Below, piece after piece: positions 49,612 through 63,215 of a stretch of 64,000 nt of DNA; position 1 is the first letter of the stretch; each line of letters begins with the position of its first letter. The translations under genes and the position numbers were made by a program. The notes under the pieces are model-generated. The model was not told where the DNA came from. It did not search any database and saw nothing but the letters and a program-made list of their open reading frames with translations. Origin of the DNA: Ceratothoa steindachneri (Eukaryota; Arthropoda; Malacostraca; Isopoda; Cymothoidae); the NCBI GenBank assembly GCA_963969495.1, contig OZ018319.1, forward strand, positions 208,156,247 through 208,220,246. The letters run 5' to 3'.

Positions 49612-49720
49612 AGTGGTGGCGGTGTGATTCGAACCGTGCACACTGAGGCAGCAAGCAACCGCTTTGATCTCAATTAAACCGTCCTTTAGACCACTCGGCT
49701 ACGCGGAAAACAAAAAAATC
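49612..49720 (-). mobile_element. tRNA-derived SINE with A and B boxes
   Basis: Minus strand: GTAGCCGAGTGGTCTAAAGG (A-box-like, about 49682-49702), then GATCAAAGCGGTTGCTTGCT, and GGTTCGAATCAC (B box, 49624-49635). The layout is that of a Leu/Ser-type tRNA head, but the arms do not form a complete cloverleaf. Related fragments lie at 22427 and 35165. Confidence 0.75.
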
Positions 49721-50849
49721 TTCGGAATAATCAAGCTTTTAAGGTACTCTTCTCAAGGTCGATCGAAACTATTTAAAGAGAGATAAATTAATAGGGAATT
49801 CATATATATATATAACAAGGTAAGCCAGAGAAATTTGAAAGAAAAACATGTCTCGAACGCGTTTGTTTACTACCACATTTTCAAAGGGGGGGCAGGGAGG
49901 AGCACTGAGAGTAAAAATCAAAACAAACAACGGGCCAATCTCTATACAAGGACGATCGCTGACTTGGAACATTCGCTAACGTGTCATTAGATTTATAAAA
50001 TAAATGACTATCGATTATTTGTTGACAATCCTACAAATAAATATTCAAACTTACAAATTAATTTACATATATAAATATACATTAAGTATAAATTTACATG
50101 TTTATTTTATTGACAAATATTTTATGCTACTTAACAAAGATTTAGGAACATTTAAAACAAGTTATATGATTATTTTTTTAAGGACACTACTTGTCAAGCA
50201 TTATTCAATTGCTTTAATCCATATTATAAAACCTTTCACTAAATTAAATTACATTGTATTTAAAACGTATTTTTAAAGATAGCGATCGAATTTTCCCAAT
50301 CGTATTCAGATCACAAATTAGGAAATAAAGCATTGAACATTTCTTAGGTTTTAATACTATATTTTTTATTGATTTAAGTCTTTTGTTTATTGCTTCACTT
50401 GTTTATCCCATATAATATTTGGGGCAACTTTGGAACTTTGTAAATGCAACTTTTTAGCGTTCAGTGGAGAGTTTTTGATCAGGATTATTATTTTTTTTGT
50501 GTCATATTTGAAAACGAGTTTGATATCAAAATTACCTACAAATATTTCTTAAAAGGATGGATGGAAAGGGAATTTAATGGTCAGGTGGTGTTTGTTTTAT
50601 TAGTGCTATAAAAAAAAAGTTTGGGGAGCAGATTTGTTACGAGATTCTAGTATTTCATCGCATACTTTAACTATTTGCCTATGGTCTTAATTTTATCTTT
50701 TTCATCTTGAAGGTGTTCTTTGATATCCTGGGAAATGGTTTAATTGGGTGGGAATGGGTCTTTGATTGAGGTGTAAAACAGTATGTCTACATCGAGTTTC
50801 TAGACAACCAGGTTTTGTCGTTTGTCCTTCATCTTAACGCGCAACGTAA
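49721..50849. other. No gene recognised
   Basis: AT-rich sequence with no domain-bearing frame. Confidence 0.45.
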
Positions 50850-51968
<1,119 letters not shown>

Positions 51969-52559
51969 GAGATTAGGCAGAGACAGTCTTCACCGAAGGC
52001 CTCGCAAGGAGCTCTTCTCACATACACGAGAAGGTAAGACTTAAAATAGGCGTTCTCTCAGATAGCCAAAAACTATCATTCGGTTAGCCTCTTCAAGAGT
52101 CACCCTTGCTGGTCGAAGAGAACGGAAAGTTTTGTTTTTTTTATTCCGTCTCCTCCACGCCTTTATAAATAAGAAAAATTATTGCAGTAACACAATTAAT
52201 TATGCAATAATTTTTTCTTATTTATATAACACAATTGAGGCACTTTTTAAAACAATGGTGATAAAATAAAAATGCATGGCGAAAATGCTTTTATATCTAT
52301 ATATATATCCGACTTATCTGATAGCATTAAAATGTTGACCTCATAGGGAAACGTGCTTTGTATAAATACTGGGTGTCTTATTTTTCTTACCATTGAGTTT
52401 GAAAATGTCGAATAGACGAAAGTACTAACTCCAATCTGCTTTTTATTCAGTTTCCTTCCCTTGTACATATTCATATTTATAGTTCCCATATATATATATA
52501 TATATTCCTGGGTAAATTTGACGCTTTTTAATGTCTCCTTTTTCTCAGAAACCATTTGA
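51969..52559. other. No gene recognised
   Basis: A short TA run lies at about 52490-52505. The sequence CTTATTTATAA-rich near 52165-52225 is partly self-complementary (AATTATTGCA and TGCAATAATT). Confidence 0.45.
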
Positions 52560-53280
52560 TGTATCGTTGAACACTCAACGACGTTCGATAGCATACAGAG
52601 TATAGTTTTATTTGAGAAACAGTTACCTGACTTGAAGAACTGGAAACCATGTGAATATTGGAAAAGTGTTAACTGCATCATAATAATTCGCGCTGGCTAC
52701 CAAATTGCCGACATTAAGACTGCTGTAAACGCTGTAAGAATCACATATACAAACAACTCTGTCTACGAAGCCGTAGACAGCAGAAGAGACACAAGGCGTG
52801 TTCCTATCGAAGAGACGTTCTACCTATCATGAAGAACATGTTCCCCAAACTGTGATCTTCAGTGAGTGTGTCTCCAGTGAAGTTGGCTCCATGCTGCCCC
52901 CCATGTTTGAGCAGGGTCTTAATCTGTGTTCAGACGGCTCTGTCAATTTGCTGGATACTGTGATCTAACCCTGGCTGGAGAGGGTTGCTGCAGGAAGGCC
53001 ATACCCCCGGAGAGACGTCTGAAGTGGTTGTCGGATAGTTTCTAAGACGTCACCAGCCCCACTTTCTAGCCTCTTAGATCCACCTATTGTGATCCCATGG
53101 CTTTCTATGTGTGGGGCGAGGATGGAAAAGACACCAACGGCTCTGCATGCAACGCCAGGTCCGAGCTAGTGGCCAAGATATACCTAAGATCTTTCCAGGG
53201 AGACAGTGAGGATCAGTTGCGCCAGGTTCTCGAGTGGTCTTGAGACCGTGGTCCAAGCTGAGGGCGGCTACTCTGGGTAA
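52560..53280 (+). pseudogene. Tc1/mariner-class transposase, HTH plus catalytic remains
   Basis: The first 120 bp is homologous to 23350-23470. Then RAGYQIADIKTAVNA (HTH start), MKNMFPK, SVSSEVGSMLPPMFEQGL (family: VSSEGDVMPPH-F-QGL) and RVAAGRPY, followed by KWLSDSF. DPMAFYVWGEDGKDTNGSA and KDTN (family: NP-DYYVWG-VE-DTNR) and ARSELVAKI come last. The acidic FQQDSAPCH block is deleted, and frameshifts abound. Confidence 0.75.
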
Positions 53281-53385
53281 ACTTATTTTCCATCCATAAT
53301 CTAGTTTATATTTTTGAAAATAGATGTATTTTTGTTCTGATATACGAGTATTGCGCGTTTTGTTTTATACAATCTGTCAATTTAG

Positions 53386-53389
<4 letters not shown>

Positions 53390-53431
<42 letters not shown>
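53390..53431. repeat. (TA)n microsatellite
   Basis: Near-pure TA with no PLE sequence recognised on either side. Confidence 0.97.
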
Positions 53432-53436
<5 letters not shown>

Positions 53437-54033
53437 ACATTATACCGCACTAAAAGATGCTAAAATTAGCCAAAGAGAAGTTTTCAGCTTTTAAAAGTGT
53501 TTAAGCGAATTAGAGTTTTCTGATGTTTTTAAGTTTTTAGCTTCATTCAATTTACTTAAGTCGTATCTTTGACAGCTAAACCAATTTTACAATTACGGCC
53601 TAATGCAATAGTTGGAAATGGTGAGGCGCTTCAATTATACATAATGTTTCCTGCTAATTTTATGCAACTGGACAAGTCTGTTTTCATATGTGACGATGTT
53701 TTCGAGTTTTTCTAGATACGGCCTCGATTACCACCGATAATCGCTAAAGCATTGAGGAGAAAGTATAACGCAAAGTTTAGCACCAGAAGCAAAGAGAAGC
53801 TTAACTCTAGAGGGGCGGGGGGAGTGGTACCACCATGACGACATTTACTACTGAAAATGCAAAGCGTACCACTAGAAGAAAGAAAATTTCCTACTGTAGA
53901 GCTGGTAAAGTTTACGAGTAGTGGTGATGGGAACGTCAATACTAATGTGAATGGAGGTAAAGTTTCACACTAGGGACAAGGCAACGTTTACCACTGGGAA
54001 TGTACAAAAATAATTACCATTAGTGATGAGGAC
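53432..54033. other. No gene recognised
   Basis: Loose repetition of GTTTACCACT-like and ACTAGAAGAA-like phrases in 53770-54010, too diverged to define a unit. Confidence 0.4.
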
Positions 54034-54405
54034 AGAAGCTGGACATGGTATACTCACACGTCATGGAATACATACATGATATGTAGACATGGCGTGGAAT
54101 GGTATGTAGACATGGCGTGGTATGGTATACAGACATGACGTGGATTGATATGCGGACATTACGTGACATAACACGTAAGAATGATGTGGCATAGTATGCA
54201 GACATGACGTGACATGACATGTAGACTTAATTTAGCATGATATGCAGAAATGACGTGGCATGGTATGCAAACATGGCGTGGCATGGCACGCAGACATGAC
54301 GTGTCATGGTATTCAGACATAATGTGACATGACCTGTGGATATGATGAGGTATATGGTATGCAAACATGACGTGCCATAACATGTGAATATGACGTTATT
54401 TTGTC
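54034..54405. repeat. Degenerate minisatellite, about 27-bp unit
   Basis: Phrases such as GACATGACGTGGCATGGTAT and ATGCAGACATGACGTG recur more than ten times with many substitutions. It gives a Met/His/Cys-rich repetitive frame on the minus strand that is not a gene. Confidence 0.85.
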
Positions 54406-55837
54406 TCTAATTTCAAGTATGTAGCAGCCGCACATCTCTCCATCCATAGCCTCGTCTCTTTACTCTTACTAATTCAATCCCTACCTTGAATACAAGCTGA
54501 TTTCCATAGCTTCCATCATATTTTTTTCTATAAAAGGCTCCTTTTGCTTCTATTTATAATTACACTTCTTCTTTTTCTATTCTCCATTGCGAAACCCTCT
54601 GTCCCTAGTCCAATATCTTCCATTTCAACCTTTCCTTTGCTCCTTGCTCATCTCAGATTACACCTAATCATATTTTCTCCTAATTTGTCTCATCCCCTCA
54701 TGTATTATAGACTTCTTTATGGCCAAAGAGTTCGAAGAAATTACATACGAACAAAATTTACAAGTGCGGTTTGTACACGCTCAATTTCATTCTGGCAATA
54801 ACGAACACACTTGAGAACCGGAGGAATAATAAATACCCGGTCGTTGTATCACAGCTCATTTATCTCCACGGGAGTTTTACCCTTTCCGGGCCAGTCAGGA
54901 CACCAGGAGTTGAGATATTTGGACAGTTAGTGGAAATCCAGCTAAGTACCGTGTGTAAACGCGTGCTTCCTTGTGCCAAATGTGTCTGCCCAACACAATT
55001 ATGCCGCGGGGAGCTGTGGTCACATCAGAAACCGTAGGAGAGGTACGAGAGAAACAATGTTCCTCAATTCAAAGTTGGTTGGGGAGGTTAGAACTCCTAG
55101 GTCTATTTACATGACTTGAAAATCGCCCTGTTTACTCTTTGAGCATTCCCGATTTACAAGGTCAGCTTGAGAACTCAATGGAATCTTGAATCACTTTTTC
55201 ACATTTTGCTTCCTCGTCCATCACCATCTGCATTCTTTGTCTCTCCACTGTAGGTATTCGATAAAAGAATGAATGAATAGGATGTAAATTAAATGGGGGG
55301 GAATTAAGAATAGCAGGCTCACATTACTTAGAGATTTTGATATGAAAGCAGAGATCAAATCGCAAAGCACTTAATGGCGGACAATCTAAATGTGAGAAGA
55401 GGTCTCCGTCCAGAACCAATGAACTCAATTATAGCGAAAATCGAGACAAAATGCGATATTATTTTTTTAATGTGTCTGCCTTTTGTAATGCCACCTTTCT
55501 TGGTCATACCAATTGAATAATTAATAACATCAGTATGAATTATTTAATACAGTGTATACATATGTTTTCATATTCTCTATCTAATGAGCGGTTCGGTGTA
55601 GAGGGGAGAAATGATGATTCACCTTGAGCCTGTCAAGAACTTTTTATATTTTAAGCGCGCTGAAATCGATAATGATCAGACTAATGATCAGGAGAGATCG
55701 ACTTCCTTCCTTCCCTTCATGGATTTTTCACTTCATCGAAGCTTCTATGCAAATTTTACGGCAACATGTGAGCTCCATAAACTACTATGTATAACAACCA
55801 AGACATTTTTGAGGAGGACTAGAACAGACTTCATTAT
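54406..55837. other. No gene recognised
   Basis: Short frames without recognisable features. No RNA gene was seen. Confidence 0.45.
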
Positions 55838-57342
55838 CATCATCTTATTATAATGACTGTAGCGTGTGTGTGTCCGTCTGTGTATTTAAAAAATAAATGT
55901 GAAATGATTTTTTTTCCTTGCACACCAATTTTGAATGTGTTGTGAAATAAAACAAGGTCTTCTGACCAAAAAGTCAGGTGCCCTCACTTATTCTGAATAG
56001 CCTAGCATAGCGTAGTGTTGTCTAGCATAGCCTAGAATAGCCTAGCTTAAACTTGCCTTGTATAGCATAGCATATCATAGCCAAGCATAACATAGTATAA
56101 CCTACCCTGTTTTAGACTAGTATAGCCAAACATAGGATAACCTAGCCTAAAAATAGAATAGCCTAGTCTAACCTAGCATATTATAGTATAGCCTAGCCTA
56201 GTATAGCCTTGCCTAGCGTAGCATTGTATTGTGTAGCCTAGCCTAACCAGGTATGGCTTAGCATTGCATGCCAGAGCATAGCCTAGTATAGCCAAGCTAG
56301 AATAGGCTACTATAGCCTAGCCAATATATCCATGCATACGATAGCCTAGCTAATATATCCTTGCATACGATAGCCTAGCCTAGCCTATCATACTATAGGC
56401 TAGCTTGGTAAAGCCTATCGTAGCATGACCTCACATAACATAATATAGCCAAGCGTATGATATTTTAGCCTACCCTAGTATATCCTAGACTAGTATAGCA
56501 TACCATACCCTAGACTAGAATAACATTGCATAGCTTAGCCTATTTTAGCCTTGGTTAGCTACCCTATCGTAGCCTATTGTACTTTAGCCTACCCTAACAT
56601 AGCATAGTATAGCCCTGACTAGCCTAGTATAGCTTAGCCTAGCCTAGTCTAGCATTAACTATCCTATTATATCAGAGTCAAGCATAGCTTACTCTTTTCT
56701 AGCCTAACATAACATATGCTATCCTAGCATATCATTTTATAGCCTAAATTAGCATAGTATATCTTACCCTTGTACATTATATCTCAGCATAGTATGGCCT
56801 AGCATTGCATAGCCTATTCTAGGCTATCCTGGCAGAGTATAGCACATTATAGCCTAGTTTAGTCTAGTCTAGCAGAGTATCGGCCGAATAGTTATGATGT
56901 TATTGCCACAACAAAATAATTCCTGGGCTAACTTGGGAGGAATTTTGCAATTATATCATTCGAAAGAGTGTAAAACAACATAAGGGGTTCAAAATTCGTT
57001 AGAATCAGCCGAATAGTTATTATGTTATTGCCAAAACAAAATAATCCCCGGGCTAACCTTGAGAGAACTTGGGGAATTATGCCACTTGAAAGAGAATGTA
57101 AAACAACATAAGGTTTTCAAATTTCGTTAGAATCGGCCGAATAGTTATGATGTTATTACAAAAATAAAATAAAAGCAAAACGGGGACCGACTGACCGCCA
57201 TGGTGAGATGTAGAGTCGCTTGCGACTAGACTCGCACCTAACTACAAACCTTTTCCTCTCGCACAACCTCTTAATTTTGTGAGCGAAGCGAACAAGCGCC
57301 GCAGGCCTTGCAAAAAGCGCCCGTAGGCCTGATTTTTACTAG
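55838..57342 (+). mobile_element. Composite dispersed repeat, possibly a Helentron
   Basis: Fullest copy of a family seen five times in the window. Module 1 (55838-55975) has CTTATTATAATGA and GTGTGTGTCCGTCTGTG, then CACACCAATTTTGAATGTG and AACAAGGTCTTCTGACC. Module 2 (55998-56880) is the CCTAG pentamer array. Module 3 (56881-57200) is 125-128-bp tandem units (starts 56881, 57006, 57134) ending near GGGGACCGACTGACCG. Module 4 is a tail with AGTCGCTTGCGACT and GTGAGCGAAGCGAAC, ending ATTTTTACTAGT. Internal tandem arrays plus a hairpin-rich CTAGT end recall non-autonomous Helentrons; no Rep/helicase is present. Confidence 0.6.
55998..56880. repeat. Degenerate CCTAG/TAGCC pentamer array, copy 2
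   Basis: About 880 bp of TAGCC, TAGCA, TAGTA and occasional TAACC pentamers, embedded in the composite repeat. Confidence 0.9.
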
Positions 57343-57709
57343 TGTGTACAATAATAATACGAAACGTTAATGTTTGCTTTAACTTATGATAATTACTGTA
57401 TTCGAAGTTTTTCGACAATTTGTTTATGGTAAAAGAATGACACGTCATATGATTCTTCTTTTCTTCTCAATTATTATAGTGTAGTATTTTATCGCTTATA
57501 TACACTACCGAGCAAAATAAGAGAACGATTTTCCTTTATTAACCTATTTTTAAAAATATGATGAATAGGTGAATGAAATTTTTATGGTGCATATATGCAT
57601 CTATTTAATATACTTAATGAAGATTTCATTCGATAGAATCGTATATTCAAGAAATTATGCTAAATAAACTAACAAAATAAAATATTGACAAGTGTAAAAT
57701 AAGAGAATG

Positions 57710-58560
57710 GTCATTCACGGAGTTGCTTAGCACGGAAATACACTAGAATCAAAAACAAAATTGGACAACGATGAAACTTGAAACAGATAATATATTGAAG
57801 GCTTTGTTTTCTAGTACTTCGGCGCAACGACGACCACAAGTCCTCACGAGTTTCTTGTAAAATTCTGGTGTTATTTGGTTCCATTCTTGCTAAATTTTCT
57901 TCCATAAATCCTTCACAGTTGAAGGCAGCTGGTCTCGAACTTTGTCACCAATGAACTTCAAAGAGGTTCTCAATTGGATTCAGTCCGGACTCTGACCAGG
58001 ACACTTCATTACTTCGATATCTTCTTTTACGAAATGGTATTTTACTCGCCGTAGTGGACCATCTGCTTCAGAGGAAAACATACCCATACCATGACGCTGC
58101 CTTCTCCATGCTTGGGAGACTTCTTAACACATTTAATGTTAAGTCAGTCACCTGCAGCGCGTCTAACAAATAGTCAGCTATCAGATCCAACTAAATTAAA
58201 TTTATTTTCGTCGCTGAAGTTAATTTTCACTCAATCTTCATCCCTCCAAACGACATGATCTTCAGCATATCCTCGTCTCGTCTCCTGGTTATTCTTACTC
58301 ATGATTGGTTTTTTTATTGAAGACCGAGCTTTTAAACCAGATGTATTAAGGGGACGGGCCACTGAAACGGCTCATTTCTTTGCCACTATTGGTTTTAATT
58401 TTTCGAGAAATTCCTGCAGTAGTATCGAAGGGATCTTTCAAAGAGAAGCACCAAATAGCTTTGTCTTCTCGGACAGTGGTTATGCGAGGTGGACCAACTT
58501 TTGCAGGGGATAAATAGGTTTCTTTTTCATTATATAACTTCATAACGCGCGTGATCACAC
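57710..58560 (-). pseudogene. Tc1-like transposase, decayed
   Basis: Minus-strand remains of the catalytic domain inside the long-TIR element: FSDENKFNLVGSDS (first catalytic Asp), KHGEGSVMVWVCF, then a remnant of the SGLNPIEN block (near 57970-57990). The HTH region near 58350-58550 reads KVGPPRITTVREDKAI and FDTTAGISRKIK (GRPRKTT hinge then second HTH). Multiple stops; the third catalytic residue region is lost. Confidence 0.75.
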
Positions 58561-58619
58561 TTAGGGAGCTTCTTATCCCTCTAGAAATCGCATTGTCGAG
58601 GAATAGGTCACTCCCCAGA

Positions 58620-60042
58620 CAATACGTCTATATATACATATATGTATCTTTTGGTTGGGAGTAAAGAGATAAAAGCAACCAGAATATGTATATATACAGT
58701 TACATACACATATCCTCTAATGTACGTACAAGTACGTTCACTTCGTAAAAGTAATCCGTTGATTACGATGTATAAGAGTGCGATTTTAATACAGGGGCCG
58801 ATAGCTTTTAATGAGTTTACCAAGTTGCAGTTCAAGGATATATTTAAAAAGTGAAAACCAAAAATATAATGTTTAATAAGTCACTAGTTAACATATATAT
58901 ACATACGGGAAGTATACGAAATGTAAATAAGGATAATTCTGACAGACTATAGAAAATTGGCAATCGGGTAACGTTATTTACTTGTTAATTAGCTTTTAAA
59001 TGGGATACTATAAATCAGTTATACATAATGAATATTTAAAAGTCGGAAAGCGGGTCGATTAACTGGAGATGCAATCGTTTTACCTTAAAGAGTAAAACGA
59101 GTCGGCGCGGAGGAATGGAGAAGGAAAATGGTCGTGATTCTTGGTCGAATATCCTGATGGTGACGAGGATGAAGTTGGGGGGGGAGGCATAAGACGAGTT
59201 CACGATCCTCCTTGAAGACAGACGAAGGCACTTCTGCTCCAGAGAAGTGCAACCTCCAAAAATCGAGACTCTGACGCGGCTCAGCGCGAAATCTCACACG
59301 GGATACTGGAGATCCTTGAAAGGGAAGTTCTGATGAGACGAGAAGAGAAGAATTCCGGCCTGTCCTTCGGGGATAAACGATTCGAGGTTTTGCTCTGAAC
59401 AGAGTAAGCCTTCACAAAAGAGATGGATCTGCCTGGTGAGATCTAACCTCGATGGTATACGCGAATACCAGGGACTTGGGGAAACAGATACATGATCTGA
59501 ACCGAAGGCAACGAGATCTCAAACTGAATCTGCCGATCTTTGAAAAACCCAGGGTATTTATATGACCCCCATTTTTATGATGCTTCTTTGCTGGAAAGCA
59601 CAAACGCCTGTGATAAAGCTTCCGGCACCCAGAGGGATTAGCTTATGTCGCCCGGCACCGGTCTTAATCGTCTCCAACGATGTGGGTAGGAACTTTCGGC
59701 TATCCTTTTCCCGACTACAGAGATTAGCCTTTCATCGGCGAGGTGAAAGCTTTTAGCGCTCAGCTTAACTGAGATTCAAATTCTTTCTTCTTTTATTTTT
59801 CTCCTTGGATACAGAGTTATTTACTCCACTTGGAGTTAAAGTTAGGAGACATAGAGAGGGCAGGAATTCAAAAGAAGGGGGTATTCTTCTTGGCGTCCCT
59901 TTTCCTTACACGCATACAGACTCCTCCCCGAAGTCTTCAAGCGAACGTGTGGTGAGATTTCTGCAGAGTGAGTACAACAATGGCGGTTGTACAGTTCTTA
60001 CCCCTGAGCAAAATGTTGCCCGATGATTTCAAGAAACTTCTA
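58620..60042. other. Unassigned insert inside the Tc1-like element
   Basis: About 1.4 kb without transposase similarity. The part at about 59050-59780 is GC-richer with no recognisable domain. Nested insertion is the simplest explanation; its own ends could not be defined. Confidence 0.4.
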
Positions 60043-60251
60043 CAATGTTCCTGAAAAAGTCGTTCTCATATTTTGCACGTGTCAATATTTTATTATTTTA
60101 GTTTATTTAGTATAACTTCTTGAATATACAATTGTATCATATGAAATCTTCATAAACTATATTGTGTACCATGGAAATTTCATTTAGCTACTCATCATAT
60201 TTTTGAAAATATTTTAAAAGAGGAAAATCTTTTTCTTATTTGGCTCGGTAG

Positions 60252-63164
60252 TGTATGTTAAAATCATCAATAGTTTTTCAGTAAACATTGCTGCACAAAT
60301 CAATTGACTGAATCTTTACATTTAAAGCCTTTCGTAGCCGCAGCCTCTCAAGAGGTTGTCTCTGAAACACCTCTTGACACTGAAGCTTTGGTGCTTTTTT
60401 TGAGCGCTTTGCTTGATTGCAATTAAGCTTCTACGTAAGAGCCAGTATTCTTTTTATACATGTTGGCATGCAACTCCATCAATGCTCTCCTTTTATTTAC
60501 AGTGTTTTTCATCTTACCCCTTCCCTGTTCCTTGTTTCTTACCTCCTCTATGCACCCCACATTCGTATGGTCATTGTTGGAACTCTTATACAAACTATTT
60601 GTCCCACCTCATCTGCGTTTCTCTCGCCATGGTAAACGTTCCCATTTGCTTGACTCGCTTCTCTCCCTTCACCTGACAGTGATCAATCAATCAACTATTC
60701 ATGCATTCTCAACATCATTTCCTCCACCACTGAAAGATCGTTACCCCGTTAGGTGTAGCTAAATGTCTCACTTCTATTCAGGGTGATGAATTAATGAGGG
60801 CAAACAGAGTCATCCTATGTTTATCCTATAATTATTTGGGGTTATTTCTTCTACTTGTCCTATTAAGCGAAGGACACTTGTTTTCACTTCTCAGTTGACC
60901 TTCCTCAAAAGAAGATCCTTTCGCCCTATTATTATCAACACCTGTACGTGAATGCATGGATATCACCCATTCGTACACACACGGTCTCTCTTTATACAAT
61001 TTTAACACAATTTATCATATAGCCTTTGTTGAGAACTGTTTATATCTATCACATCCATGGGAATATATTAAATAATACATCTCTTTTTATATCTCATGAA
61101 TGCGCCGTGTATGAATGAGTCCCTCCCCCCCACACACACAACTGCATGCATAGGCCACTTGAAACACCAAAACCTTATTAGGTATCTAAATAAAAACCAC
61201 AAGAATACAGCTGAGATCATTAAGAGTGGTCATTATTTCGAAACATTTGCACGAGAGGTTTCCACCCTAAATTGGTGCTATTTTTACCCAAATGTTAATG
61301 TGTACATGGCAGGAGAAAATAAACAAGGGCTACTTTCTCTGCAGTCTTGTCGCTTGGGAGGGAAAAGTGTGCTATCCGTGTTTATTCTGCTCCCGCTGTT
61401 TCTCCCCCCCCCCCCCCACACACTTTTCTTGAAACCCAGCTGTTACGGCGTCTTCCTATTAGTAGTTCGCCAACATGCCCTTTATGTTGAATTTAATGGT
61501 TTCTTTGGTAAAATGACTTTGATCCGTTGTCACCCATGTGCCTTTCCTCTCTCGCGTATGGAGGGGAGGGGGGGGGGGGCTCTTAAACCACCGAGAAATC
61601 TATTGTTATCGTGAACGAGGTGACGTTTTTCCTAGGGAGCAAGGAACGCTTCGAGGTCCAATGGTAGCTCACCCGCTCCGCATGAGAGAAGTGTGCTAAT
61701 AAAACCATCTTTGGGAAGTTCCTGGAAGAAAGAGTAATGTGTTAGGTGTCTTGAAAGAAAAAGGACCAAGAACCAGCAGCTTTTTTATTGGTTATGTATG
61801 TGGTGGCGTTGGAATAACATTTCACCCACGCATCAGAGACCCAGCGCGCCGTCAATATATACGTAGTTTCCTACGTAGGTTGGAATTGTTTGTCTGCTCT
61901 CGCTGGAATTGAACCCGCCACCTAGACGTTATAAATCCAACGCCTCATCTCCTAGCCGTGGTTTCCGAGATTAGTAGAGAACAAAGTTGGACAGCGAGAA
62001 ACTGGAATTCTATAATGGGGAGCCATGGGGGGGGGGTAAAACCCCTCCCCAGACTATGGCCTAAATAGTTGGTCATTGGAAGCTGACACAATTTGTTGAC
62101 ATGCAGCGTCATGGTTAGCTTGGAGGTAAAGCACTTATCCCTCTGGTAGTTCAGTGGGCTTCCTTGTTGGCTACAAAACCTTCAAGTTGGAAATGTTATG
62201 GCTGAACTGGAGTCTGCCGCAGGTGTATAAAGTTGACGAAGGGTTACTTCATTATCTTTATTGGTGTCACCTTTCAGCTGTTTACGGATTATATTTATTT
62301 TAACTACACTATTATTCCTTCGTATTCTCTCTGCAAATTTTAGCAAAAACTTAAAAAAAAGCTTCTTATATCATCATTATTGAATTGAAACCTGTAAACA
62401 GGTGTGGTAAAGAAGATTCTCCCATTCTCTCGACACAGTCATAACATTTCGCTTACATCTGAAATCAACAGTTGATTTTATTGAGTATTTAAAGTAAAAC
62501 AGAAAATACTTCAAAGTGAGGTAAATTTTATTAATAGAAAAGTATTGAATTTAAGCCCTATATTAAATGGAAGATACAGTGATATCGTGAGTTCATTTGT
62601 TGTTGTTGTTTTTTTCGTAGTCCAGATGTTTCCAATTCTACATACGTTTGGGTACCTCCCATCTTGACTAGTGAATCTCCCTTTTTGCTCTTTCCCCTCC
62701 CTCTACGACCTTAATAACTAGTTCAAAATTAGGCTGCCCATTTTTAAGTGAGCTATTTTTAATCTCATGTAACCAGTTTATTCCAATTTTGCGTTATTTA
62801 TTTTAGTCCACGCTTAAAATTTTCAAGGTAAACTTTATCATATAAAAAGGTCATTAATTATAATCGGTAGATTTTAAGATTTACCACTCATGTCCTTTTC
62901 TAAGGACATACGCATTTGCAGGGTTGTTTTTCTAACACGGTTTCTAAAAACGCTTCGTCCCCCATTCAAGCAACATCGCCCCCAAAGTTACATCCCTCGC
63001 TTGAGTGATGGAGTGTGTGTGAGAGAAGTTTGAGATTGCATCTGACTCCCATTTCTCCTTCACCGTTCTAGGAGTTTAATCTCGAAATACTACTCCCCCC
63101 CCTCCTGTTCGGCAGTTTCGTGAAAAAGTAGTCGTGATAGAATAAGTGGAGTCATTTTTGTCTA
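60252..63164. other. No gene recognised; possible tRNA-like SINE near 61880
   Basis: The longest frame (61096-61614, 172 codons) is built over C and G homopolymers and shows no domain. At 61885-61975 the minus strand has GGCTAGGAGATGAGGCGTTG and GGTTCAATTCC, a weak A/B box pair that may be a SINE of another family. Confidence 0.35.
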
Positions 63165-63178
63165 CGTGTGTGTGTGTG

Positions 63179-63211
<33 letters not shown>
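63165..63211. repeat. (TG)n-(AG)n microsatellite
   Basis: GTGTGTGTG followed by CAGAGAGAG repeats. Confidence 0.95.

Positions 63212-63215
<4 letters not shown>

Larger units (their letters stand above)
57503..60251 (-). mobile_element. Tc1-like element with ~205-bp terminal inverted repeats
   Basis: Left end CACTACCGAGC at 57503 and right end CTCGGTAGTG ending at 60251, each next to TA. The inverted repeats extend about 205 bp inward (57503-57708 and 60043-60251) with interrupted similarity. The minus-strand transposase (about 58560-57710) is decayed but shows a D-containing FSDENKFNLVGSDS, HGEGSVMVWVCF and a C-terminal NGTK-HQNF region. At 2.75 kb the element is nearly twice the usual size: about 1.4 kb (58620-60040) has no transposase similarity and is probably a nested insertion. 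Confidence 0.85.

Noticed and set aside
49612..49720. Functional tRNA gene
   Set aside because: A and B boxes are present but the arms do not make a full cloverleaf, and diverged fragments occur elsewhere, so a SINE is more likely.
58301..58513. 70-codon plus-strand ORF
   Set aside because: It is antisense to the decayed Tc1-like transposase.
61096..61614. 172-codon plus-strand ORF
   Set aside because: It spans C and G homopolymers and shows no domain or compositional sign of coding. It is probably chance.
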